DNA of 64,000 nt, taken from positions 62,001 through 126,000 of the forward strand of contig NZ_BMVO01000001.1 in the NCBI RefSeq assembly GCF_014650755.1. Direction: 5' to 3'. The notes below the pieces were generated by a model. That model was given only the letters and a program-made list of their open reading frames with translations, had not been told where the DNA came from and ran no database searches. Position numbers and translations under genes: made by a program. This DNA is from Streptomyces chryseus. Its GTDB lineage: Bacteria; Actinomycetota; Actinomycetes; Streptomycetales; Streptomycetaceae. Shown here one piece after another: positions 9,831 through 17,870 of this stretch. Every line of letters begins with the position of its first letter. Position 1 is the first letter of the stretch.

Positions 9831-9916
9831 GTGCTCTTGCTAGTCGATTGACCCCCCGCTCCGCACATCCGAGTTCACACCCGCTTCACCCCTGAATCCC
9901 GAGAGGACCTCCACTC

Positions 9917-10834
9917 ATGGCCGATGCCCCCACCGGCAAGGTGACCTTCGTGGGCGCCGGCCCCGGCGCCGCCGACCTGCTGACGTTCCGTGCCGCGCGC
10001 GCCATCGCCGACGCCGACGTGGTGATCTGGGCGGCGAGCCTCGTGCAGGCCGAGATCCTGGAGCACGCGCGGGAGGGCGCCGAGATCCTGGACTCCGCAG
10101 CGATGTCCCTGGAGGACGTGGTGGCGGTGTACGAGCGGGCGCTGCGGGACGGACTGAAGGTGGCCCGCGTGCACTCCGGCGACCCGGCGCTGTGGGGCGG
10201 CACGCAGGAGCAGGTCGACCGGTGCGACGAGCTGGGTCTTGACGTCGAGATCGTGCCGGGAGTCTCGTCGTTCTCGGCGGTCGCCGCGATCGCGCAGCGC
10301 GAGCTCACCATCCCCGAGGTGGCGCAGTCCGTGATCCTGACCCGGCTCGGTGGCGGCAAGACGCCGATGCCGCCCGGCGAGGAGGTGCGGGAGTTCGCGC
10401 GGCACGGCACGACGATGGCCGTCTTCCTGTCGGCGGCCCGGTCCGGGCAGCTGACGGCGGAGCTGCTGGAGGGCGGCTACCCGACGGACACCCCGGTCGT
10501 CATCGCCTACCAGGTCACCTGGCCCGAGGAGTTGGTGCTGCGCTGCACCATCGCCACGCTGGAGGAGACGGTGAAGGAGCACAAGCTCTGGAAGCACACG
10601 CTCTTCCTGGTCGGTCCGGCCCTGTCCGCCTCCGGCACGCGCTCGCACCTCTACCACCCGGGCCACTTCCACGGGTTCCGCCGCGCGGACCGCACCGCGC
10701 GGGCGGCGCTGCGCGCGGAACGGAAGTCCGCCGAGGTGAGCGCGGAGTCCGCGGCGGGTGCGGGATCCGGCGCGGGTGCGGGGTCCGGCGCGGTGACCGC
10801 CGCGGGGCCGGGGGCCGGGAAGACCGGCTCATGA
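9917..10834 (+). CDS. cobM: Precorrin-4 C11-methyltransferase
   Basis: 305 aa, a tetrapyrrole methyltransferase with N-terminal VTFVGAGPGAADLLTFRAAR, central VARVHSGDPALWGGTQEQVD and EIVPGVSSFSAVAA. The last 40 or so residues are a low-complexity Ala/Gly/Ser tail beyond the normal CobM/CbiF end. A GAGAGGACC ribosome site precedes the ATG. It starts the second cob block after the ZIP interruption, so it probably has its own promoter in the gap at 9831-9916. It overlaps the next gene by ATGA. Confidence 0.94.
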   Translation: MADAPTGKVTFVGAGPGAADLLTFRAARAIADADVVIWAASLVQAEILEHAREGAEILDSAAMSLEDVVAVYERALRDGLKVARVHSGDPALWGGTQEQVDRCDELGLDVEIVPGVSSFSAVAAIAQRELTIPEVAQSVILTRLGGGKTPMPPGEEVREFARHGTTMAVFLSAARSGQLTAELLEGGYPTDTPVVIAYQVTWPEELVLRCTIATLEETVKEHKLWKHTLFLVGPALSASGTRSHLYHPGHFHGFRRADRTARAALRAERKSAEVSAESAAGAGSGAGAGSGAVTAAGPGAGKTGS

Positions 10835-12105
10835 TCACTGTTTTCGGTACGGGGACGGGCGTCCCGCTCGGCCCCGACGCCCGTGCGGCGCTCGACGCCG
10901 CCGGGCTCGTCGTCGGCGGGCGTCGGCACCTGGACGCCGCCGGGCTGCCCGACGGTGCGGCCCGGGTGGTGCTGGGGCCGCTGGCGCCCGCGCTGGATGC
11001 GGTCGCGGAGTACCTGGCCAAGGCGGCGGAGGGTACGGAGGCCGGGGTCGTGGTGCTGGCCTCCGGTGATCCGGGGTTCTTCGGGATCGTACGGGCACTG
11101 GCGGAGCGGTTCGGCGCCCACGCCCTGGACGTACGGCCGGGGGCGCCCTCCGTCGCCGTGGCCTGCGCGCGGCTCGGGCTGCCGTGGGACGACGCGGTGG
11201 TCGTGAGCGCGCACGGGCGCGAGCTGCGGACGGCCGTCAACGTCTGCCGGGCGCACCCGAAGACGGCCGTGCTGACCGGGCCCGGCGCCGGACCGGCCGA
11301 ACTGGGCGCGGCGCTCGCCCGTACCGGCATCGCGCGCACCCTCGTCGTCGCGTCCGCTCTCGGCGACGCGGACGGCGGCGAGAGCGTCGAGCGTCTGTCC
11401 CCCGGCGAGGCGGCGGCCCGCGACTGGCCGGCGGCGGTCAGCGTCGTCGTGTGCCTGGACGAGTCACGGGCGCTCGCGCCGACGCAGCGGACGGTCGCCG
11501 GGCGGGGCGTCGGTCCGGCCCAGTGGGCGCTGCCCGAGGCGGCGTTCGAGCACCGCGACTCGATGATCACGAAGTTCGAGGTACGGGCGCTGGCGCTCGC
11601 CCGGCTCGGCCCGCGGCTGGGCGACCTGGTGTGGGACATCGGTGCCGGTTCGGGGTCCATGGCCGTGGAGTGCGCGCGGCTGGGGGCGGCGGCGATCGCG
11701 GTCGAGAAGACCGGCGACGGCGTGGAGCGGATCCGCGCCAACGCCGCCGCGCACGGGGTCGACGTACAGACCGTGCACGGCGCGGCGCCGACGGTGCTGT
11801 CCCAACTGCCCGAGCCCGACGCGGTGTTCGTCGGAGGCGGCGGGCGTGAGCTGCCCGCGATCGTGGCGGCGTGCGCGCGCCGGGCGCGGCGCACCGTCGT
11901 GGTCGCGCTGGCGGCGCTGGACCGGGTGCCGGCGGTACGGGCGGCCCTGGCGTCCGCCGGGTTCGAGCCCGAGGGCGTACTGCTGCAGTCGTCGCGCCTC
12001 GCGCCGCTGCCCGGGGACGTGACCCGGCTCGCGGCCGCCAACCCTGTCTTTCTGCTGTGGGGCCACCGTCCCGCGGAACCGGCAAGTGAAGGAGCAGTTC
12101 AGTGA
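10831..12105 (+). CDS. cobL: Precorrin-6Y C5,15-methyltransferase (decarboxylating), CbiE-CbiT fusion
   Basis: 424 aa. The N-terminal CbiE-like methyltransferase (residues 1-210) includes VVVLASGDPGFFGIVRALAE. The C-terminal CbiT-like Rossmann methyltransferase (about 245-410) has the SAM motif VWDIGAGSGSMAVECARLG. Together they methylate C5 and C15 and decarboxylate the C12 acetate. The ATG overlaps the cobM stop, and the stop overlaps the next gene's GTG (GTGA), so cobM-cobL-cobJ-cobH read as one translationally coupled unit. Confidence 0.94.
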   Translation: MITVFGTGTGVPLGPDARAALDAAGLVVGGRRHLDAAGLPDGAARVVLGPLAPALDAVAEYLAKAAEGTEAGVVVLASGDPGFFGIVRALAERFGAHALDVRPGAPSVAVACARLGLPWDDAVVVSAHGRELRTAVNVCRAHPKTAVLTGPGAGPAELGAALARTGIARTLVVASALGDADGGESVERLSPGEAAARDWPAAVSVVVCLDESRALAPTQRTVAGRGVGPAQWALPEAAFEHRDSMITKFEVRALALARLGPRLGDLVWDIGAGSGSMAVECARLGAAAIAVEKTGDGVERIRANAAAHGVDVQTVHGAAPTVLSQLPEPDAVFVGGGGRELPAIVAACARRARRTVVVALAALDRVPAVRAALASAGFEPEGVLLQSSRLAPLPGDVTRLAAANPVFLLWGHRPAEPASEGAVQ

Positions 12106-14012
12106 TCGGCCTCATCTCCGCCACGGCGGCAGGCGCCGTGGCCCGCGACCGGCTGGCCGCGGCCTGGCCCGGTCGTACGCGGGTGTACGACGGTCCGGTG
12201 CGGGAGGCGGTCGGGCGCGCCTTCGCGGAATGCGACCAGCTGGTGTGCTTCCTCGCCACGGGCGCGGTCGTACGGCTCGTCGCCCCCCTCCTCTCGGACA
12301 AGGCGTCCGACCCGGGCGTCGTGTGCGTCGACGAGGCGCAGCGCCACGCGGTGTCGCTCGTCGGCGGCCACGGCGGCGGCGCGAACGCGCTGGCGCTCGC
12401 GGTGTCGGGCGTCCTGGGCTGTGCCCCGGTCGTCACGACGGCCACGGACGCCACCGGCATACCCGGCCTGGACACCCTGGGCTGGCCCGTGGAGGGCGCG
12501 ACGGCGGCGGTGACCCGCGCGATCCTGGACGGCGCCCCCGTCACGCTGGAGGCGGACGCGGTGTGGCCGCTGCCGCCGCTGCCGGGGAACGTGGCCCCGG
12601 CGGGTACGTCGGCGGGGACGACGACACGCGTGGCGCCCGGTGCCTCGGCGGCCGGTGGAGGGGCGCCCGGCGCGGAGCCCGCCGTCAGCCTGGCCGAGGC
12701 GGCGGCGATCGCCTCCGTGCCGGTGGGCGGGCTGCCCGGCGCCATGGCGGCGACCGTCGCGGCCGGTGTCGTCGCCGAGGCGGCCGTGGCCGAAGCTGCG
12801 GAGAAGCGGTCGCCGGACGCGCCCGCCGTGGTGCGCGTCAGCGACCGGGTGCTCGATCTCGGGGAGCGCGAGGTCGTGCTGCGGCCGCCGTCGCTCGTCG
12901 TCGGCGTCGGCGCCAGCAAGGGCGCGCCGGCCGACGAGGTGTCCGGGCTGATCGAGGAGACGCTGGCGGAGGCGGGGCTCTCGGTGCGTTCCGTCGCCGC
13001 GCTCGCGACCGTCGACGCCAAGGCCGAAGAGGCCGGGATCGTCGAGGCGGCGGCCCGGCTGGGCGTGCCGTTGCGGACGTACGCCGCCGAGGAACTGGCC
13101 CGTATCGACGTGCCGAACCCCTCGGGGGCCCCGCTCGCCGCCGTCGGCACCCCCTCCGTCGCGGAGGCGGCGGCGCTCGTGGGCGGCGGTGAACTCCTCG
13201 TCCCGAAGCGGAAGTCGGCCCCCGAGGGCCGGGTCGCGATGGCCACCTGCGCCGTCGTGCGCAAGGAGCCGCGCGGCCGCCTCGCGGTCGTCGGGCTCGG
13301 CCCGGGCGCACGCGATCTGCTGACGCCGCGCGCCCGCGACGAGATCCGGCGCGCCTCGGTGCTCGTCGGGCTCGACCAGTACGTCGACCAGATCCGCGAC
13401 CTGCTGCGCCCGGGCACCCGGGTGCTGGAGTCGGGGCTCGGCGCCGAGGAGGAGCGGGCCCGTACCGCCGTCGCCGAGGCACGCGCCGGGCACGCGGTGG
13501 CGCTCATCGGGTCGGGCGACGCGGGGGTGTACGCCATGGCGTCGCCCGCGCTGGCCGAGGCGAGCGACGACATCGACGTCGTCGGCGTGCCGGGGGTGAC
13601 GGCGGCGCTGGCCGCCGCCGCGATCCTGGGGGCTCCGCTCGGGCACGACCACGTCTCGATCAGCCTGTCCGACCTGCACACGCCGTGGGAGGTCATCGAG
13701 CGGCGGGTACGGGCGGCGGCCGAGGCGGACATCGTCGTCACGTTCTACAACCCGCGCAGCCGGGGCCGCGACTGGCAGCTCCCCAAGGCGCTGTCGATCC
13801 TCGCGGAGCACCGCGAGCCGACGACGCCCGTCGGGGTCGTGCGCAACGCCTCGCGACCGGACGGAACAAGCCGCCTCACGACGATCGCCGCGCTCGACCC
13901 GGCGACCGTGGACATGATGACCGTCGTGGTGGTCGGCAACACCGCCGCGCGCGAGATCGCCGGCCGCATGGTGACACCGCGCGGCTACCGCTGGCAGACG
14001 GAGGGTTCGTGA
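12102..14012 (+). CDS. cobJ: CbiG-CobJ fusion: cobalt-precorrin-5A hydrolase plus precorrin-3B C17-methyltransferase
   Basis: 636 aa, two enzymes in one chain. Residues 1-370 are CbiG-like: the N-terminal part FLATGAVVRLVAPLLSDKASDPGVV and GGHGGGANALA, then a C-terminal part with GVGASKGAPADEV and ATVDAKAEEAGI, joined by an Ala/Gly-rich linker. Residues 385-636 are CobJ/CbiH-like with LAVVGLGPGARDLLTPRA, IGSGDAGVYAMA and FYNPRSRGRDWQL. CobJ carries out ring contraction and C17 methylation; CbiG opens the lactone in the cobalt-early pathway. The GTG start overlaps the cobL stop. Confidence 0.92.
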   Translation: MIGLISATAAGAVARDRLAAAWPGRTRVYDGPVREAVGRAFAECDQLVCFLATGAVVRLVAPLLSDKASDPGVVCVDEAQRHAVSLVGGHGGGANALALAVSGVLGCAPVVTTATDATGIPGLDTLGWPVEGATAAVTRAILDGAPVTLEADAVWPLPPLPGNVAPAGTSAGTTTRVAPGASAAGGGAPGAEPAVSLAEAAAIASVPVGGLPGAMAATVAAGVVAEAAVAEAAEKRSPDAPAVVRVSDRVLDLGEREVVLRPPSLVVGVGASKGAPADEVSGLIEETLAEAGLSVRSVAALATVDAKAEEAGIVEAAARLGVPLRTYAAEELARIDVPNPSGAPLAAVGTPSVAEAAALVGGGELLVPKRKSAPEGRVAMATCAVVRKEPRGRLAVVGLGPGARDLLTPRARDEIRRASVLVGLDQYVDQIRDLLRPGTRVLESGLGAEEERARTAVAEARAGHAVALIGSGDAGVYAMASPALAEASDDIDVVGVPGVTAALAAAAILGAPLGHDHVSISLSDLHTPWEVIERRVRAAAEADIVVTFYNPRSRGRDWQLPKALSILAEHREPTTPVGVVRNASRPDGTSRLTTIAALDPATVDMMTVVVVGNTAAREIAGRMVTPRGYRWQTEGS

Positions 14013-14659
14013 TGACGACGCAGCCGACGCAGACGGCCGGGACGGGGACGGGCGGCAGGGTCGTCCACCCCATCGAGCAGGAGTCGTTCCGGCGCCTGCG
14101 CGCCCGCCTCGACACGTCGCACTTCGCGCCGCTGACGCGGGCCGTCGTGGAGCGGGTCATCCACTCGGCGGCGGACCTGGAGTACGCCACCGACCTGGTC
14201 TGCGACGAGCGGACGCTCGAAACCGCGCACGCCGCGCTGCACGCCGGCGCGCCGGTCGTCGTGGACGTGGAGATGGTCGCGGCGGGCATCACCCGGCGCG
14301 AGACCGTGTGCCGCCTGAAGGAGGCGAAGGCCGGCCCGGACCTGACCCGCAGCGCGCACGCGATCAGGCTGGCGTACGAGCAGGTGGGGCCCGGCGCCCT
14401 GTGGGTGATCGGGTGCGCGCCCACCGCGCTGGAGGAGCTGCTGCTCCTGGACGCCGATCCCGCGCTCGTCATCGGGCTGCCCGTCGGTTTCGTCGGTGCG
14501 GCCGAGTCCAAGGCGGCCCTGCGCGAGAGCGGGTTGCCGGCGGTCAGCAACGTGTCGGAGAAGGGCGGTTCGGCGGTCGCGGCGGCGGCCCTGAACGCCC
14601 TGCTCTACACCCCTCTCGCACGCCCCACCGCCACCCCCCTCACCAAGGAGAACGCGTGA
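14012..14659 (+). CDS. cobH: Precorrin-8X methylmutase (CobH/CbiC)
   Basis: 215 aa. It moves the methyl group from C11 to C12, giving (hydrogeno)cobyrinic acid. The start HPIEQESFRRLRARLD and the segment VERVIHSAADLEYATDLVC, which contains the family's catalytic His, are characteristic, as is GCAPTALEELL. GTG at 14009 and ATG at 14012 are adjacent and in frame; I chose the ATG, which overlaps the cobJ stop. An N-terminal stretch of about 20 residues rich in Thr, Gln and Gly is not part of the usual fold. It overlaps cbiX by GTGA. Confidence 0.93.
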   Translation: MTTQPTQTAGTGTGGRVVHPIEQESFRRLRARLDTSHFAPLTRAVVERVIHSAADLEYATDLVCDERTLETAHAALHAGAPVVVDVEMVAAGITRRETVCRLKEAKAGPDLTRSAHAIRLAYEQVGPGALWVIGCAPTALEELLLLDADPALVIGLPVGFVGAAESKAALRESGLPAVSNVSEKGGSAVAAAALNALLYTPLARPTATPLTKENA

Positions 14660-15558
14660 CCACCACGCCCCCCGCACTGCTGATCGCCGGTCACGGCACC
14701 CGCGACGAAGCAGGAGCCGGAGCCTTCCGCGACTTCGTCGAGGAACTCGGCCGGCGCCACCCCGAACTGCCTGTCGCGGGCGGCTTCATCGAGCTGTCCC
14801 CGCCGCCGCTCGGCGACGCGGTGACCTCGCTGGTCGAGCGGGGCGTCTCGCGCTTCGCGGCCGTGCCCCTGATGCTGGTCTCCGCCGGGCACGCCAAGGG
14901 CGACATACCGGCCGCGCTGACCCGCGAGAAGGAGCGCCACCCGGGCATCTCGTACACCTACGGCCGTCCGCTCGGCCCGCACCCGGGTCTGCTGGCCGTG
15001 CTGGAGCGGCGGGTCGACGAGGTGCTCGGCGGCCTGGACCGCTCCGAGGTGACCGTGCTGCTGGTGGGGCGTGGCTCGACCGATCCGGACGCCAACGCCG
15101 AGGTGTTCAAGGCGGCACGACTGTTCTGGGAGGGACGGGGGTACGCGGGTGTGGAGACCGCATTCGTGTCGCTCGCCGCGCCCGACGTGCCGAGCGGACT
15201 CGACCGCTGCACCAGGCTCGGGGCGAAGCACGTCGTCGTCCTGCCGTACTTCCTCTTCACCGGGATCCTGCCGGACCGGGTGCGGGAGCAGACGCGGGAC
15301 TGGGCCGGGGCGCACCCCGACACGGTGGTGACCTCGGCCGATGTGATCGGCCCCACCGAGGAGTTGATGGACCTCGTGATGGAGCGCTACCAGGAGGCCG
15401 TGAAGGGCGACCTGCGGATGAACTGCGACTCCTGCGTCTACCGGATCGCCCTGCCCGGCTTCGAGGACAAGGTGGGGGCGCCGCAGCAGCCGCACTTCCA
15501 CCCGGACGACGACGGGCACCACCATCACCACCACGGCAGCCATGCACACGCCCACTGA
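14656..15558 (+). CDS. cbiX: Sirohydrochlorin cobaltochelatase (CbiX type) with His-rich tail
   Basis: 300 aa, the long two-domain CbiX form. The first half starts PALLIAGHGTRDEAGAGAF with the metal-site His; the second half has VLLVGRGSTDPDANAEVFK. CbiX inserts cobalt, or in related enzymes iron or nickel, into sirohydrochlorin without ATP. A CxxC pair (NCDSCVYR) near residue 258 and a terminal tail with at least ten His (15520-15555) suggest metal storage or delivery. The GTG overlaps the cobH stop, and the tail's coding sequence overlaps the start of cobC by 17 bases in another frame. Confidence 0.9.
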   Translation: MTTTPPALLIAGHGTRDEAGAGAFRDFVEELGRRHPELPVAGGFIELSPPPLGDAVTSLVERGVSRFAAVPLMLVSAGHAKGDIPAALTREKERHPGISYTYGRPLGPHPGLLAVLERRVDEVLGGLDRSEVTVLLVGRGSTDPDANAEVFKAARLFWEGRGYAGVETAFVSLAAPDVPSGLDRCTRLGAKHVVVLPYFLFTGILPDRVREQTRDWAGAHPDTVVTSADVIGPTEELMDLVMERYQEAVKGDLRMNCDSCVYRIALPGFEDKVGAPQQPHFHPDDDGHHHHHHGSHAHAH

Positions 15559-16615
15559 GGCCGGCACGGACTCCCCTGCCCACGATCTGCGGCACCACGG
15601 GGACGCCGAGGTCCGCGAGGGCGGTCTCACCGACCTCGCGGTCAATGTGCGGGCCGGCACTCCCCCGGCCTGGCTCAAGGCCCGGATCGCCGCGTCCCTC
15701 GACACGCTCGCGGCCTACCCGGACGGGCGCGCCGCGCGCGCGGCGGTCGCCGAGCGGCACGGGCTGCCGGTGGAGCGGGTGCTGCTGACGGCGGGCGCGG
15801 CGGAGGCGTTCGTGCTGCTGGCGCGGGCGCTCGCGGTGCGGCGGCCCGTCGTCGTGCACCCGCAGTTCACGGAGCCGGAGGCGGCGCTGCGGGACGCGGG
15901 GCACGACGTCGGGCGGGTGCTGCTCCGCGAGGAGGACGGGTTCCGGCTCGGCCGGGGCGACGTCCCCGAGGACGCGGACCTGGTGGTGATCGGCAACCCG
16001 ACGAACCCCACGTCCGTCCTGCACCCGGCGGACGTCGTCGCCGCTCTGGCCCGTCCCGGGCGGACGCTGGTGGTCGACGAGGCGTTCATGGACGCGGTGC
16101 CGGGCGAACCGCAGGCGCTGGCGGGGCGCACGGACGTGCCGGGCCTCGTGGTGCTGCGGAGCCTGACGAAGACGTGGGGCCTCGCGGGCCTGCGCGTCGG
16201 GTACGTCCTGGCCGATCCGCAGATCATCGGCGCGCTGGAGCGTGCGCAGCCGCTGTGGCCGGTCTCGTCGCCGGCGCTGACCGCCGCCGAGGCGTGCGTC
16301 GGTCCGGCGGCGCTGGCGGAGGCGACGCGCGCCGCGCAGCGGGTGGCGGCGGACCGGGCGCATCTGCTGGCCGGGCTGGCGGAGTTCGAGGAGGTGCGGG
16401 TGGTCGCGGGAGCCGAGGGGCCGTTCGTCCTCGTACGGATGGAACGGGCCGACGAGGTACGGATCCGCCTGCGCGGCCTCGGCTTCGCGGTGCGGCGGGG
16501 CGACACCTTCCCGGGGCTCGACTCGCGGTGGCTGCGCCTGGCCGTACGCGACCGCGTCACGACCGGCCGCTTTCTCCAGGCGCTGGACCAGGCGCTGACG
16601 CTGGTGGGGCGCTGA
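15542..16615 (+). CDS. cobC: PLP-dependent CobC/CobD-like aminotransferase (threonine-phosphate decarboxylase type)
   Basis: 357 aa, fold-type I PLP enzyme related to histidinol-phosphate aminotransferase. The PLP Lys is K210 in RSLTKTWGLAGLRVGY, preceded by VVDEAFMD. In the cobalamin pathway this family makes (R)-1-amino-2-propanol phosphate from threonine phosphate for the nucleotide loop. The ATG at 15542 lies inside the His-tail codons of cbiX. The operon position supports the cobalamin role; a true HisC function is less likely. A perfect 9-bp hairpin follows the stop. Confidence 0.87.
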   Translation: MHTPTEAGTDSPAHDLRHHGDAEVREGGLTDLAVNVRAGTPPAWLKARIAASLDTLAAYPDGRAARAAVAERHGLPVERVLLTAGAAEAFVLLARALAVRRPVVVHPQFTEPEAALRDAGHDVGRVLLREEDGFRLGRGDVPEDADLVVIGNPTNPTSVLHPADVVAALARPGRTLVVDEAFMDAVPGEPQALAGRTDVPGLVVLRSLTKTWGLAGLRVGYVLADPQIIGALERAQPLWPVSSPALTAAEACVGPAALAEATRAAQRVAADRAHLLAGLAEFEEVRVVAGAEGPFVLVRMERADEVRIRLRGLGFAVRRGDTFPGLDSRWLRLAVRDRVTTGRFLQALDQALTLVGR

Positions 16616-16637
16616 GGGGCTCTCCCCGCTCCGGGCA

Positions 16638-16675
16638 GGGGCGGGCAGGGGGACTCCCTCCCCACGGCCCGCCCC
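16638..16675. terminator. GC-rich hairpin between convergent cobC and the LAETG gene
   Basis: Perfect 9-bp inverted repeat (GGGGCGGGC at 16638-16646 and its complement at 16667-16675) in the 68-bp gap between two convergent stops. There is no T-tract, which is common for Streptomyces terminators. It probably serves both strands. Confidence 0.6.
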
Positions 16676-16683
16676 GCCCCCCG

Positions 16684-17673
16684 TCAGGCCCCGTCGCGTG
16701 AGCGGCGGCGCTTCGTCACGGCCAGGGCGCCGCCGCCGGCCGCCAGCAGCAGCGCCGCGCCGCCCGCCAGGTACGGGGTGGCCGAACTGCCGCCCGTCTC
16801 CGCGAGGTTGCGCCCGGCGGCCGTCTGGGGCTGCACGTCCGGGGCGGCGGGCGCGGTGGGCTCACCCTTCGGTTCCTCCTTCGGCGGCTCCTGCGCCGCC
16901 GGCGCCTTCGGGGACTCGCACGTGGCGGCGGCGAGGGTGACCGTGCCGTCCACCTCGGCGACGTTCAGCTTCAGCGGGTTCACCGACACCTTGAGTTCGA
17001 GCGCGGTGGCAGCCGCCGTGCGGGAGGTGGTGTGCGTCTTCGACAGGTCGAGCGTCACCTCGCCGACCGCCGGCACCTCGACCCGTGTCGGTCCTCCGGC
17101 CGACAGGGTGACCTTCCTGCCCAGGACGGTCACCGCGCCGAGCACGTTCGACTGCGCCACCGGCCGTTTGCCCGCCTCGCACAGCGCCTTCGAGGTGACC
17201 TTCTCGACCTCGACGAGCGAGAGCAGCGGCAGCCCCGGCACATGGACCCTGGCGTGCGCGACGTTGACGTGCCCCTCGGCCTTGTGGGCGTCGGCCGTCG
17301 CCTTCGCGGTGGCCACGTCGGCGCGCAGCACGCTGACCGGGTTGTCCTGCTCCACGCCGTCCAGCCGGACTGTGAGCGCGGTCTTCTCGGCATTGCCGGG
17401 GGCCTTCACCTCGTTGAGCGAGGCGGTCAGCGGTACGTTGACGGTCTTGTTGAGCAGGGAGACGCCGAGGTCGGTGCGAAGCACCGCGGCGCCCGCCGTG
17501 CCCCCGCCGTCACCGGTGGCGTGCGCCGGGGCGGCGAGCAGCAGTGCGGCGGGGCCGGCGGCCAGGGCGACCGCGGCGGCGGCCACCGAACGGCGCGTGG
17601 ACCGGCGTACGGGCCGGTGTGCGGACCGGCGCGTGGACCGGTGTGCGGGCATGCTGAAGAAGGTGCTGTTCAA
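16684..17673 (-). CDS. Secreted cell-wall-anchored protein with LAETG sortase signal
   Basis: About 329 aa. A basic Arg/His-rich N-region is followed by the hydrophobic stretch AAAAVALAAGPAALLLAAPAHA, a signal peptide with an AxA site. Most of the exported part resembles an all-beta adhesin-like domain with two Cys. The C terminus has LAETG, a hydrophobic helix and KRRRSRDG, a class E sortase signal, so the protein should be linked to peptidoglycan. I placed the start at a TTG (17673) with GGGGG 10 bases upstream; the ATG at 17652 is the alternative. Upstream sequence has a dyad at 17773-17809. The biological role is unknown. Confidence 0.8.
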   Translation of the reverse strand: MNSTFFSMPAHRSTRRSAHRPVRRSTRRSVAAAAVALAAGPAALLLAAPAHATGDGGGTAGAAVLRTDLGVSLLNKTVNVPLTASLNEVKAPGNAEKTALTVRLDGVEQDNPVSVLRADVATAKATADAHKAEGHVNVAHARVHVPGLPLLSLVEVEKVTSKALCEAGKRPVAQSNVLGAVTVLGRKVTLSAGGPTRVEVPAVGEVTLDLSKTHTTSRTAAATALELKVSVNPLKLNVAEVDGTVTLAAATCESPKAPAAQEPPKEEPKGEPTAPAAPDVQPQTAAGRNLAETGGSSATPYLAGGAALLLAAGGGALAVTKRRRSRDGA

Positions 17674-17772
17674 AGCGGTGGTACCCCCACGAGTGACGCG
17701 GCGCCGCCCGGCGCACTCCACGGGGACACGTGAGCGCCGGGGCGGCTGAGACACAGGAATACTTACGCACTT

Positions 17773-17809
17773 GGAGTGAACGGTCAGCCACGCGGGGTGA
17801 GTTCACTCC
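17773..17809. promoter_or_regulatory. Dyad GGAGTGAA...TTCACTCC, possible BldD-like operator
   Basis: An 8-bp perfect inverted repeat (17773-17780 and 17802-17809), about 100-135 bases upstream of the LAETG gene. It contains AGTGA and TCACT half sites like those described for BldD, and a second GTGA-TCAC pair inside. The spacing of 23 between outer half sites is long for BldD, so the assignment is tentative. Confidence 0.35.
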
Positions 17810-17828
17810 TTCGTGGGGTTTCCGGCCT

Positions 17829-17842
17829 CGCATTCGAATGCG
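17829..17842. terminator. 14-bp perfect palindrome CGCATTCGAATGCG
   Basis: It lies between the 3' end of the amidohydrolase and the promoter region of the LAETG gene, both on the minus strand. It is flanked by GGCC and GGCC-like bases that could extend a stem. It may end amidohydrolase transcription or be a protein-binding site. Confidence 0.35.
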
Positions 17843-17870
17843 GCCGACGTGCCGCGCACGCCCGTTCCCG

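Noticed and set aside
9831..9916. Cobalamin riboswitch before cobM or the ZIP gene
   Set aside because: The gap is only 86 bp and no B12-box-like sequence was seen; the true operon leader would lie before base 1.
12099..13811. 570-codon minus-strand frame and an overlapping 724-codon one at 11567-13741
   Set aside because: Both lie over cobL/cobJ and are low-complexity shadows caused by GC bias at third positions.
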